From Platycnemis pennipes (lineage: Eukaryota > Arthropoda > Insecta > Odonata > Platycnemididae), in NCBI GenBank assembly GCA_933228895.1, contig OW121849.1, forward strand, positions 125,740,849 to 125,804,848: DNA of 64,000 bases. Direction: 5' to 3'. Shown piece after piece: positions 44,693-55,074 of this stretch. Under the pieces are notes generated by a model. That model saw only the letters and a program-made list of their open reading frames with translations, did no database searches and had not been told where the DNA came from. How positions within the stretch are numbered: position 1 is the stretch's first letter; every line of letters begins with the position of its first letter. The position numbers and the translations under genes are program-made.

Positions 44693-46411
44693 TTAAGGAG
44701 ATCGGGATGTTGCATGCGTAGCAAGGTTTTCGGGTTGACCTCCACGTCGATTCATCTTCATGACGACAGTTTCGCCGGCGTTGCAGCTGGCGTCTTCAGG
44801 TTCGAAGTGTTTGATGCAGGTTTTTGCCCGTCTTATATAGGCCTTGGTTTTGCTAGGTGCCTTCTGATTGGTCCGTTTGGGTAAGAGTCTCTTCCAGGCG
44901 TTATAGAGCGAATAGCTGTCCTCCCTGTTGAATGTGAATGTTTTCGCTATTTCGATAGCCTCTCGTATGAGACTGGGAAAGTAATACTCTCTAGCGATGA
45001 TTTTAGCATTTTCAAAGTCCACATTGTGTGTTGGTCCTTCCCATACATGCTTGGCGATGGCGGATGACCGAAACTGCCTATTTTTGGTGGCCCTTTGGTG
45101 TTCTTGCATTCTGCATTTCATGGCTCTTGATGTTTGGCCAATGTATGAGTCTCCGCAAGAGCACTTAACTTCGTATATTCCACTTTGGATATTCATTGGC
45201 ATGCAGTCCTTGGCCTTGCATAGGAGGTTGGATGTCTTCATGACACAGTTAAAACGTGCCACTATATTATGTTTCCCAAGAATTTTTGTGATTTTTTTCC
45301 TATGTCCTAAATAGGGAATTAAGGCATAATTGGAGCTTTTCTTCTCTTCTATATCCCGCTCCGTTTCCCCGACGGTCCTTTTTAGGGCCAGATCTTTGCG
45401 CTTCTTCTCTTCCTTCGTGACCATGTTGTCAATAGTGTTGAAAGAGAAGTCATTTTTCCTGAAGGCATTGATGATGTGGCGTTTCTCGTTCTCAATGAAG
45501 TCTCCATCGCAAATCGAAAAAGCGCGTTGGTAAAGAGTGCTAAAGGTGGCTCTCTTCTGCTCTGGGTGGTGGTGGGAGTTGGCATTCTGGTACATATCTG
45601 TGTGCGTTGGCTTTCGGTACACAGAGTGGCCAAGCCTTCCGTTCTGTTTCTTGGAGACGAGTACATCCAGGAAGGGTAACCGTCCGTTTTCTTTGATCTC
45701 CAGGGTGAAGCTGATGGAGTTGCTTTGGTTGTTCAATTGCCATAAGAAATTGTTCAGTTCGGACTTTCCGTGTGGCCACACGACAAAGGTGTCGTCGACA
45801 TATCTCAGGAACATTTTTGGGGGTTTTTCATATGTCCGCAGGGCCTTTTCCTTGAGTTTTTCCATAAAAAGGTTGGCAATGATTGGCGATAATGGTGAAC
45901 CCATGGCTGCTCCTTTCCGTTGCCTGTAAAAAGTTCCATTCCACGTAAAGTAGGAGTTCGTAAGGCAGAACTCGACCATTTTCGGAATGTCTTCTGCCAG
46001 TCCTTCAGCGATGAGAGACTTGGTGATTTCGACGGCCTCTTCTATAGGTATGTTGGTGAATAGAGACTCCACGTCGAAACTGACGAGCATGTCAGTGTCG
46101 CAGACTCTCAGTTCTCTAATCAGCTCGATGAAATGGGCTGAGTTTCGTACGTAGGTAGGCGTTCTCCCGGAAAATGGCTGCAGTTGCTTGGCAAGATACC
46201 TTGCTAGATTATGTGTAGGTGAGTCAATGGCACTGATGATTGGTCGAAGTGGGAATCCTTCTTTGTGAAACTTTGGGTAGTCCGTACATCCGTGGAGGTT
46301 TTGGTGCAGGCTCAAGGAGTCATCGGCATTCTTCCATTGGGACGGAGGACTGGTATAAGAGGGCTTTAATCTGCTTCTGGATTTTTGCTGAAGGATCCAC
46401 CTTGATCTCAT
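44693..46411 (-). CDS. Penelope-like reverse transcriptase with GIY-YIG endonuclease
   Basis: Main frame of 572 codons. Reverse transcriptase motifs in order: PLRPIISAID, LVSFDVESLFTNIP with the first catalytic Asp, RQRKGAAMGSPLSPIIANLF, and FLRYVDDTFVVW with the YVDD active site. Then LPFLDVLVSKK. The C-terminal endonuclease has GIYEVKCSCGDSYIGQTSR, the GIY and YIG pair, with RMQEHQRA following. The true N-terminus lies in the separate upstream frame 46320-46805; the join needs a frameshift near 46340, so the copy is probably dead. The 3' part reads through the hammerhead-like region without a stop. Confidence 0.93.
   Translation of the reverse strand: MRSRWILQQKSRSRLKPSYTSPPSQWKNADDSLSLHQNLHGCTDYPKFHKEGFPLRPIISAIDSPTHNLARYLAKQLQPFSGRTPTYVRNSAHFIELIRELRVCDTDMLVSFDVESLFTNIPIEEAVEITKSLIAEGLAEDIPKMVEFCLTNSYFTWNGTFYRQRKGAAMGSPLSPIIANLFMEKLKEKALRTYEKPPKMFLRYVDDTFVVWPHGKSELNNFLWQLNNQSNSISFTLEIKENGRLPFLDVLVSKKQNGRLGHSVYRKPTHTDMYQNANSHHHPEQKRATFSTLYQRAFSICDGDFIENEKRHIINAFRKNDFSFNTIDNMVTKEEKKRKDLALKRTVGETERDIEEKKSSNYALIPYLGHRKKITKILGKHNIVARFNCVMKTSNLLCKAKDCMPMNIQSGIYEVKCSCGDSYIGQTSRAMKCRMQEHQRATKNRQFRSSAIAKHVWEGPTHNVDFENAKIIAREYYFPSLIREAIEIAKTFTFNREDSYSLYNAWKRLLPKRTNQKAPSKTKAYIRRAKTCIKHFEPEDASCNAGETVVMKMNRRGGQPENLATHATSRSP
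44750..44812 (-). ncRNA. Hammerhead ribozyme-like motif, 3' end of Penelope-like element
   Basis: On the element's sense strand: CTGAAGA (fits the CUGANGA core, 44799-44793), a stem-loop GCCAGC-TGCAAC-GCCGGC, GAAAC, then GTC at 44767-44765 as the candidate cleavage triplet. Stem III would be minimal and stem I weak with internal loops, as reported for hammerheads of Penelope-like elements. Activity is not shown by the sequence. Confidence 0.6.
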
Positions 46412-47176
46412 GATATGTGTCTTCTTGCAAGAGGGTAGACACTTTGTGCATGTAGTCCTCTTTGTCCATCACAACGGTCGCGTTGCCTTTGTCAGCCAGC
46501 ATAATCAGTTGCTGTTCATCGTCCATGAGTTCCTTCATGGCAGTCCTCTCTTCTCTGGTCAGATTGGATCTAAGGGGCTTGGTCTTCGTCAAAATGTATC
46601 CCACTCCCCTCCTTACGTCTTCAGCTTCCCCTTTCTCCAATTTGCGCACGGCGTCTTCAACCCCAGTAATAATCTTCTCTAAAGGGATGTTTTTGGGTGC
46701 GACAGCGTAGTTGAGGCCTTTTGATAGCATGGCTATAGCGGCTGCACTCAGGTTCTTTCTGCTCAAATTGATGACCGTGCGGTCCTTTTCAGGGCCTTTT
46801 CCCATTCTTGATGTTGTCGGCTGTGGAGTTTGTCAAATTTCTTCACTTGATTTTCCTTCGTCAGGTTTTAAGTGTTCGTAGAGGAGTTCCAAGTGATTCT
46901 CTTCAGTTTCTCCCATAGTTCTGGGGAGATTGTGAAAGCAAGTTCCAAGTGTAACCGGTAGAGATGTGTAGAGCAATGGTGAAGTTCGGTGCGGGTGTGA
47001 TGCACGCATTCTCTCAGCAGAGCATCACTAGCTCTGTGAAGAATTTTCTTGGCCTTCTTTGTCCTTAAATGATGTTGGACGGTGACACAGGTTGGTAATG
47101 TGTCCTTGTCTCTGCATCGTTCCAGAAACACTAAGGAAGAGAGGAGTTTCCCCTTCTTCTTCCTGAGTTTCTCCAA
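46320..47176 (-). pseudogene. Penelope-like element, N-terminal coding pieces
   Basis: 46868-47176 and 46320-46805 are consecutive N-terminal parts of the same protein in different frames. Between them, the third frame continues the sense (FDKLHSRQHQEWEKGP). The second piece contains the pre-RT motif MLADKGNATVVMDKEDY, typical of the group. Confidence 0.85.
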
Positions 47177-47221
47177 CTTCCGTGCTTTCCTGGATGTCCT
47201 CCCCGTAGAGGCCTTTCAAAT

Positions 47222-47458
47222 GTTGATGGAGGCTTCTGCGGAGTGGTGCAGCATGCGTAGCAAGGTTTTCGGGTTGAATGCACCTAGCCAAAACCAAGGC
47301 CTATATAAGACGGGCAAAAACCTGCATCAAACACTTCGAACCTGAAGATGCCAGCTGCAACGTCGGCGAAACTGTCATCATGAAGATGAATCAACATGGA
47401 GGTCAACCCGAAAACCTTGCTACGCATGCTGCACCACTCCGCGGAAGCCTCCATCAAC
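47222..47458. repeat. Inverted repeat at the upstream end of the Penelope-like element
   Basis: Arms of 54 bases at 47222-47275 and 47405-47458 are inverted copies with one mismatch. The interior (47278-47404) is the inverse of 44733-44862. Thus the element starts with a tail-to-tail piece of a second copy. Confidence 0.88.
47328..47390 (+). ncRNA. Hammerhead ribozyme-like motif, inverted terminal copy
   Basis: The second copy of the motif, on the opposite strand: CTGAAGA at 47342-47348, stem GCCAGC-TGCAAC-GTCGGC, GAAAC at 47368-47372, GTC at 47374-47376. CTTC (47331-47334) can pair with GAAG (47382-47385) as part of stem I. Confidence 0.55.
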
Positions 47459-47810
47459 AGATCGGGATGTTCAACAGACTGATATACATATGCACGGATA
47501 GTCAGGCAGCTCTAAAGGCACTGACATCACCATGGTGCAAATCACAGCTGCTGCAAGAGTGTCGTGAGGCACTCAATGATATAGGTAGATGCGGCAAGGT
47601 GGAACTTTTCTGGGTGCCTGGTCATACAGGCATATCTGGAAACGAGATGGCTGATGAACTGGCAAGGGCTGGATCCAACTGCAATTCGATTGGACCAGAG
47701 CCAATCATATCTATTGCTACCTCAATAGGGATAGCAGAAATTAGAATGTCGGGCTTAGGATGGAATTCTGAGATGGAAAACCACATCAAGTCTTAGACAG
47801 GCCAAACAAC

Positions 47811-50800
47811 ATAAAAGATAAAAGAGATAAAAGTGTGATTAACCCTAAGTGTTACTTTGCCACAAACTCCATTAAAATACAATGTAATGCACAACGAGTG
47901 TAATATTATTCAATGTCAATTAAGTGAGGTTTTAGTTCATTTCTCTTCTATTTTTTAGCATAGGTCAATAATTGGGAATTGCAATGACCATGCCATCTGC
48001 CTTCATTAAACCAGATGACCCTCATTAGGGTTGAAATATACCGAAGGATTTAAAGCCTTGTATAACCTGAAAGAGTTATGCAGATTTGACTGTAAGATGT
48101 GAGCCCTTCAGCACTAGTTTTCAGTTAGGAAGTTGGAAATTCTGTCCATGTAAGTTGATAGCATTCTAAGAATGCATGCCTTTTGTGGTTATCATATAAA
48201 TAGTTAACAGAAATTATATGTTGGATAAAAATATTTTTTGGTAGGTATTGGTAGAGAGATGTATTTTTCTTCTTTTGATTAAAGTACTGCATTTTAATAA
48301 ATAATCTGTGGATTTTTGTTTCCTAATGATGGCATGTTTTTAGGCAGAAGAAAAATCTTTCCGACACATATTTATTTAGTAAATCATCCCAATTTATGAT
48401 GAGTAAATGTGCACAAACAATTTTTAGCTCTATGGAAAATAAAATAAATCTCATTCCTCATACAACATTAAACACAAATATTAGGTTTTGTTTTTCTGTG
48501 AACAAAACAATCTGAGTCAAGACTGAATGCAATATGCAAAGCGCATGACACCATGCTAATTCAGTGACAGGGCTGAAAAACCTGACTCATACTTCATCTT
48601 AAGACTTTAATAAATGAGGTGACCAAGCTACACTCGTGAATAATGCTGAGGCCACCAATTAATGGTCTAACTCAAAAACAAATAAGTGAATAGAAAAGAT
48701 ATGAATTAAGGTCCTTCACATTTTTTAGAGGAACAGAAAGGTCATCAATAGACATTCACCACAGTGAAAGAGTAGAGATTAGGATATTATTGATGTCCAT
48801 ATGGATCTCTCCACCCTTTCTCTGTTCTCCATATTCCTACCAATAACTTATTGTTACCTGCACCTAATGGTTAAGTACTAGAGTCATCAGCTGGCAGTTG
48901 CCTCCCCAAACAACTGTTACTAAATATACATGTTCCAACAAATTTTCCCGGAATGGACAGTACTTCTTAACTAGAAACATTAGCTGATAGGAATATAAAC
49001 TGAACAAAACAGTTTGCAAAACATCAATACAGATTTTATTTAAAAACAGGACATTTACAAAGATAAAAATCAACTGACTCTTTCAATATTTTTACAAATG
49101 CAACTTTCATTTCAGTCTTCAAAAGTTAAATTATTTGAGAAAACATATATATTTTCTTGTTTTAAAATATTAATAATTTCATACAGACAAAGTGGAGGAA
49201 TGGTATGAAAAATGTTCACTAATTAATGTACAAAATGTTCATGTGTCAGTCCACTGCATGTTGAAACGAACGATATTTAATGGAAACATATTAACAGTAG
49301 ACTCTCGATTAATAAGGATGCAGTACTTAAGCTGTACTCTTAAAAAAGTACTCACAGCATAAAAACAAAAATAATGTTGATCAACCCCTGAAAAATAAGG
49401 GACTATTCCAATCACATTACTTGAAAATGGTTTTGAATCAAGATGGAGCACCCTGGAAAATGAGCACGAAAAACCAAAATGCTCATGATATTTCATCCAT
49501 ACTCGGCATGACTACGTACAATATATCACACTTTGTGCGCTTGACGTGTAAATGCTTAGCAGAAATTATGCATAAAATTTTGCGTGAAACATAGCAGCCT
49601 CAAAAGAATCATTTGTACATGAAAATCATACTAATTGGATTCCAGTGAGAGATACAGGTACAGATTACACATCACACTGTGTGTGTTTCAGAAGTGAAAG
49701 CATCTGAAGGTTGAAAGTAATTTTGTATACAGAAGTTAAATACCAAATTACAAAGCAAGAAGGGTTACCACTTACTCAAAGTTGATTTATAAATGAGAAC
49801 ACCATGAGTACAAACTTTAAAATCCCTCAAGTTGAATAATTGTGTGAAAACCAGTACCAAGTCGCTTTGCAGACATGTCTATAGTAAATATATCTATGTA
49901 TTCCATCAAAATTCAGGAGTTTTTCCAAATCATCATCCTGGATAATTGAGAGTCTGCTGTGGTTTCATGTGATGGGCACAATTTTGCATAAACCTATTTA
50001 GAACCTACGGTACATATAATCAAATTCATAAAATGTAGTGGCTACCCTTTTGATCTCTTAAAATATTCCTGATAGTTCATTTGGATTGCTGGAGCAGAGC
50101 TAAATAGCAGCAATTATCATATTAAGGAACCATGAATTGACTGAATGCTTTGGAAAAGTTGTTGAAATAATTATTGAAACATTTGATGATTTGAAATACA
50201 GAAAAATATCATGTACCTACTTTTTAGATAATATACATTAATATATATTACAATACACAATGCCAAAATACACAAGGAAATAAAAATTGTTTATACCAAA
50301 TATCACTATACTTATGGTTGAGTTCAGATTACATCATTATTACAAAATAATGTAAAAAATTTCCATCTACAATGCACTATTCATTTTAACTGAGAACATT
50401 TAGGCCACTTTATAATTTCATGTACAAATAAGTCTCCTCCAGCTGAGTGATATGGCTTGTTTATGCTGTAAAGCACTGTCAACTTTAATTAATATATTTG
50501 GTTTATATACAGTTTTATCTACAAATTCAATGTAAAAATATATGTTATATTAAATCACTGCATGAGCTCTAAAGGCTGATTACAATTCATTGTACTCCAC
50601 TATGTGGATGAGACTAGTTACTTTTGTCTCTATTAATAACAACTCTGTTGCTAGTGTCCTATAAGCATGCCTAATGACAGTCTTTGTCAATGTATAAATA
50701 TAATTCCTCATAAATTTGTGTATAAATTTCACATAGGTATTAGTTTTTATGAAATGTAGTCTTAAGCCATTTGCAATGTATTTGACACTTAAAATATATT

Positions 50801-52333
50801 AAACATATTACTCCATAATGTCTTCAAGAAAACTTCAAACCACTGTTCATATAATTGCGAGGAATTGAGAGTTTTTGCAATGAAGTCTAATTTAACTCAA
50901 AATTCAATTTGTAACTTTTTTGAAATTATAAATACTCATCAAATGCCTTTAAATAATGATTTAAAAGCACCTATATGATAGGTTTACATTTTAAGCCATA
51001 TCCTATTTTTGCTCTCCATCATATTATCTTACCATTGAATACGCTTTGATTTCTGAAATATGAGATGGAGTTAATACACAGGCAACATGAGGAAATAAAT
51101 GATTAATGAGAGAAGTAGCATTATATGCATGAATGCATTAAGTTTATAAAATAGGAACTGCACTAGACAAGTTATGCCCTCTTAATCTTTTGTTGAGCAA
51201 AGAGGTATCTTGCTTTGGGAGAAGGATCAATTTAAAAAATTCATATTTACATTACAATCATTTTTTTAAAAGAATAGGGCAATTGATGAAAAGTATATAA
51301 TACTTAGTGTGCTATTAACTAGAAAAATAGCAATGTTAAACTTTACTAAGTAAGGGCATTTACTGTTCTTTTGGTTACTCCTACTACAGAATATCTTTAC
51401 ACATCATCAGGATAAACTATTGCTCATTTGAATTTAAAAAAAGATATTCCATCACAGTTATGATTTTTGCATGAATAAATCAAAAATTGATGGCCAAAGG
51501 CTATATATCCTTGGACTTATTTTCACTTCTTATGCTTTGAATTAGACAATTTCCTATTCAAAGCTTGCCCAGTAGTTCCGTGAGACTTTATAAATATGGC
51601 TACCATGATGAATATGGGTTCATTTGTACAGTATTTTATGATGATATATAATATGTATTATATATATGAGGACAACACAAATAATTTCAGTGAAACACCG
51701 AAGGAATAAATTCACACCACTGTTAAAAGAATCAGATTCAGCAAGGAGAGTTATCTTCTATTATTAAACATTTTTGACTCTTTTGCTTTTCCATTTTGAA
51801 AGAAGGGCTGCTTATTCTTTCATGAACAGTGATTAGAAAATCTTCTACTTTAGTAAATGTTGCTAATTTTCTTGCACATCAATTTTACTGCAATTGCATT
51901 TGTTACTCACACATAAATCATACATATAATTGCTAGATTGTGCCCAAATAAAAATATGGCTTTAAAAATAATTAACATTTGGTTTTTCAATGGCTTATGT
52001 AGATGAGATAAAGATCGTGATATGAGAAACTATTTACATATGGACAGTTACAAACATTTTTACACTGGTATCTTTATAAATGTAAATTACCAAAATAAGG
52101 ATGCCAAATACCTACTTAGGTTGTGCCTCCTCATTATGGTATCTTAAAGCTAGGAAAAAATGATGCTAATGAAAAAAATGAAAGATGGCTGTGATATCAT
52201 GTAAAAACAAATGTCTATGCCCACAATATTTCTAACCCGTAATCTTTTGTTCCAAGAGCAGTGATGCAAATTATGATGGCCTGGAGAAAGACAGGTATTT
52301 TCCCATTTATATTGAGCTGAAAAGTTAGATTAA
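47811..52333. other. AT-rich non-coding stretch; possible long 3' UTR of Oatp
   Basis: No exon is found. Unlike the flanks, this stretch shows no transposon ends or coding remnants between about 48.8 and 52.3 kb. A minus-strand AATAAA occurs near 49035. It lies directly downstream, on -, of the Oatp stop at 54884. Long 3' UTR is only a possibility. Confidence 0.35.
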
Positions 52334-52638
52334 CCCTTTCACTGCCAGTCCTTTTAAGGTAGACTGTGCGAAAACTGCCAAGCCCATTTCCGTGAAAATT
52401 GTAAGATTATGAGTTTTAGATATATTTGAAGCACTTAATACATGAATTATTTATTTTTCACAATTTTGATGATATATTAAAATTTTTATGAGGATGAAAA
52501 CTGCATTCTTGCTGTATCTGATTTGAAGGAAATATAATATTACAAATATGTAATATAAGTGGGCTGACATATCAGCCCTTGGCAGTTTACGCACAACTAT
52601 AGAGGACCGATATATCGGCCCTCTGGAAGTAAAAGGGG
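52334..52638. mobile_element. piggyBac-like MITE, about 305 bp
   Basis: TTAA precedes CCCTTTCACTGCCAG at the left. The right end reads CTGGAAGTAAAAGGGG followed by TAAT. Inverted similarity extends inward (TGTGCG, AAACTGCCAAG). Two palindromes lie inside: GGGCTGACATATCAGCCC and GGCCGATATATCGGTC (read on -). TTAA plus CCCTTT ends suggest piggyBac. The right target copy is mutated. Confidence 0.65.
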
Positions 52639-54883
52639 TAATCTGTGAGACAAAAAATACAATAGATTAGAATACTACTAGTTGAAGAAATATTAAATAT
52701 GATTTTTAACCATTAAGTTTTCTTAATTTTCACAACGAACAGTATGTACTTCATTACCCTAATCCAAATATAATCCCCACCCATTGTCCTGAAGTCCAAT
52801 GCTGTGACATTATAAATAGATATATGTAATTGCAAAAGTAAACCCTCCAAAAAAACTTCAAACTGATTATTTTTAGAAAAAGTTAATGAAGCACCTTCAA
52901 GCCAACTAGATACTTCCCTTCCATGGCTGTCTCATTTAGTTGTTATTACCCAATGGATAATTTTTGGCACCCACGTTTACTGAAATATAAAGAATACCTG
53001 TCGATGCATGATGCAGCACAGGCCAGAAATCAACCAAATAAAAATCTTTAAAAATGGAAATTATGATAAACCTCCTTTTGCTGGTGCAATGCTGATGGGT
53101 TTGCTTTTTCAGTAATTTCAGAATGAAAGATTTGACCAGCAATGATATTTTTCTAGTTCAGCATCTGTCATTGACAATAACCTAAGTCTTGAATAATAAG
53201 GAACTTTTCAATTCAAAATTATTATTACCAAAAATATCACAGCAAAAACTCATGAGAAATATTGTATAAGGATTGCTGACTTACGATGGAAAAAAAAACA
53301 TTATTTAGCTTATCGAGTAAGTATGGTAGCAACTAAAAAACATCTCTGTGTGGAAAATATTTTACTTAAATAGCCTAAGGTAACTTAATTCATCTTTTTC
53401 CATGCAATGGAAGAAATTAGTTGTAAAAGACTAATTGCATAAATAGTAAAACCTTGGCAAAATGAACTTGGGAGGATAAAATTTACACGGAAAATGAATT
53501 GGCATATCCCATAACATTTTTAATGCTTATATTTTGTGCCAAAAATTAAGAGGAAAATGATTTATTGGGAAGTATGAGAACTTTTAAACCAACCTATTGA
53601 TAAAAAATTAGCCGAAGTGCAAGTAATAACATGTCACTTGAATCAGAGATACTCAGACATAAAAAATCACCTGAAATATGCACATACAATATATTGTCTG
53701 CTGGAAAGAGTTTTACGAAAAATGCAAATTAATTTCTTCTCTACTAAAGGGAGGTTTTAAAGTTATTTTATGGGTATAATGTTATTCATTAGTACTTCTT
53801 CAGATAAAGTTGGATTAAAATCTAATTCTCATCATTATAACTTGTGGGTAGAATTACTTAGATTATGTGGATTTTATGACCTCCAAATCAACTTTAAAAT
53901 AAAAGAGAAAATACCTTCCAAAAGTCAAGAGTTACTAAGGGCGGAGAGAGTCAAGCATTGGGCATTTCTTGCTATACATTGTCTATCTTGCTATTTGGGA
54001 AATCGTTCCTTTTACAATGTACCGAACAGACTAAACGATGGCTCTCAAAGTTTGAGATATGAGATTATTTCTTCAGGGGAATTGGCTCTGATAATCACTG
54101 AATTAACATTCTGGGCATGTTCTAATGGCAGAGACTGGTTGGAGATGAAAATTACTATGGTGCACAGCATGAATCACAGTTATTAGCTGATGAAAAGCCT
54201 TGAATGCTCAAGCATGATTACGTTCACTCACTACACTAAATGTATATTTTTGCTGGTGTATTCTCCATTTTGATACCATGAAATGCACAGCCAGAAGACT
54301 TAATATACCACAAAGCAATTTATAGAAGGCCTGGAGAATATATGGGCACTGTTTTTCTCTGCCAGACGGAGAAGAGAATCAAAAAATCAACTTCTCTGTA
54401 TCCAATGCAATTAAATGAAACACAACTTCTTGGGATTGGAGTGAATCAGTATAAATGTCAATACAGTTTAGACACATATCACTGATTAACTTACTCACCT
54501 TCAAAAACTATAATGAAATATTAAACTGTAAGCAACATTCACCCTTGAGCTCATAATTGGTTTTCATATGTACCATGAGTAGTACTATATGGCACAGCAC
54601 CTTGGGATGGGATGAATACTAATCCTTGAGAACAAAATGTAAGTGCACCACTCAAATCTGCAAGGAATGGTTCAAGTTCTTTGGTTGATGTGATGATAAG
54701 AGCACTCTGACAGCCTATCCTAGGAGGCAAATGACAGGCCAATTGGCACATCCACTATCAAATCCTCTTCTGTTTTAATGATCAGCTGTCAAAACTTGGA
54801 TTAACTTTAGATCCCAGTCCTAACACTCTGGGTGTGTCCTAGATCTTTTTCTGACCTCCAATGGCCACAAAAACCATTAATTA
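52639..54883. other. Non-coding; possible Oatp 3' UTR
   Basis: AT-rich, downstream of the Oatp stop codon on -. The + strand frame at 53770-54186 is open for 138 codons but has no family resemblance, so I do not call it. Confidence 0.4.
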
Positions 54884-55074
54884 TCACACACAGGAGTCAG
54901 ATGGGGCTTTCTTTTGCAACATCTCATGCACACCTTCTGCTGCAGCTATTGGACTAAGTTCCTCTTCTTCATGTGGAGGAGGTGGATTCTCATCTGCAAA
55001 TGTGATGCTCCCTGCTTTGTACCACACTATGAGATCGACGAAAAAGGCACAGAGAAGAATAACCCCTGTAGTGC
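54884..55074 (-). CDS. Oatp last exon: helix 12 and cytoplasmic tail
   Basis: Reads (G)TTGVILLCAFFVDLIVWYK, then an acidic, proline-rich tail, ending SDSCV and stop at 54886-54884. Acceptor ATTTTTTTCAG. Confidence 0.93.

Larger units (their letters stand above)
44712..47458 (-). mobile_element. Penelope-like element (GIY-YIG class), 2747 bp
   Basis: Flanked by 13-bp duplications, AGATCGGGATGTT, at 44699-44711 and 47459-47471. It splits the RNase H domain of LINE copy 2. Coding is on -: an N-terminal piece (46868-47176), a middle piece (46320-46805) and the main frame (44693-46411), joined by two apparent frameshifts. The upstream end, 47278-47458, is an inverted copy of the downstream end, 44712-44862, which is the pseudo-LTR arrangement known from Penelope-like elements. 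A hammerhead-like motif is present in both copies. Confidence 0.93.
42420..47810 (+). mobile_element. LINE (RNase H-bearing clade), decayed copy 2, with nested insertions
   Basis: The same family as 35640-37970. The end of the endonuclease (GEITLSDHRHILFTL, 42460) is followed by reverse transcriptase pieces: TKVVFTPKPGKTDY at 43760, RGCPQGGVLSPLLW near 44250, and YADDVAILIAVK at 44345. An RNase H domain runs from EVYALLTCTYAIK at 44660 across an insertion to YICTDSQAALKAL and LFWVPGHTGISGNEMADELA at 47480-47670. Three insertions break it: 42999-43514, about 43975-44205 and 44712-47458. The 3' end is near 47800. Confidence 0.85.

Noticed and set aside
45537..45929. 130-codon + strand frame
   Set aside because: Antisense shadow of the Penelope-like reverse transcriptase.
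53770..54186. 138-codon + strand frame
   Set aside because: No recognisable motif, ordinary AT-rich codon use, no splice context. Possible chance ORF.
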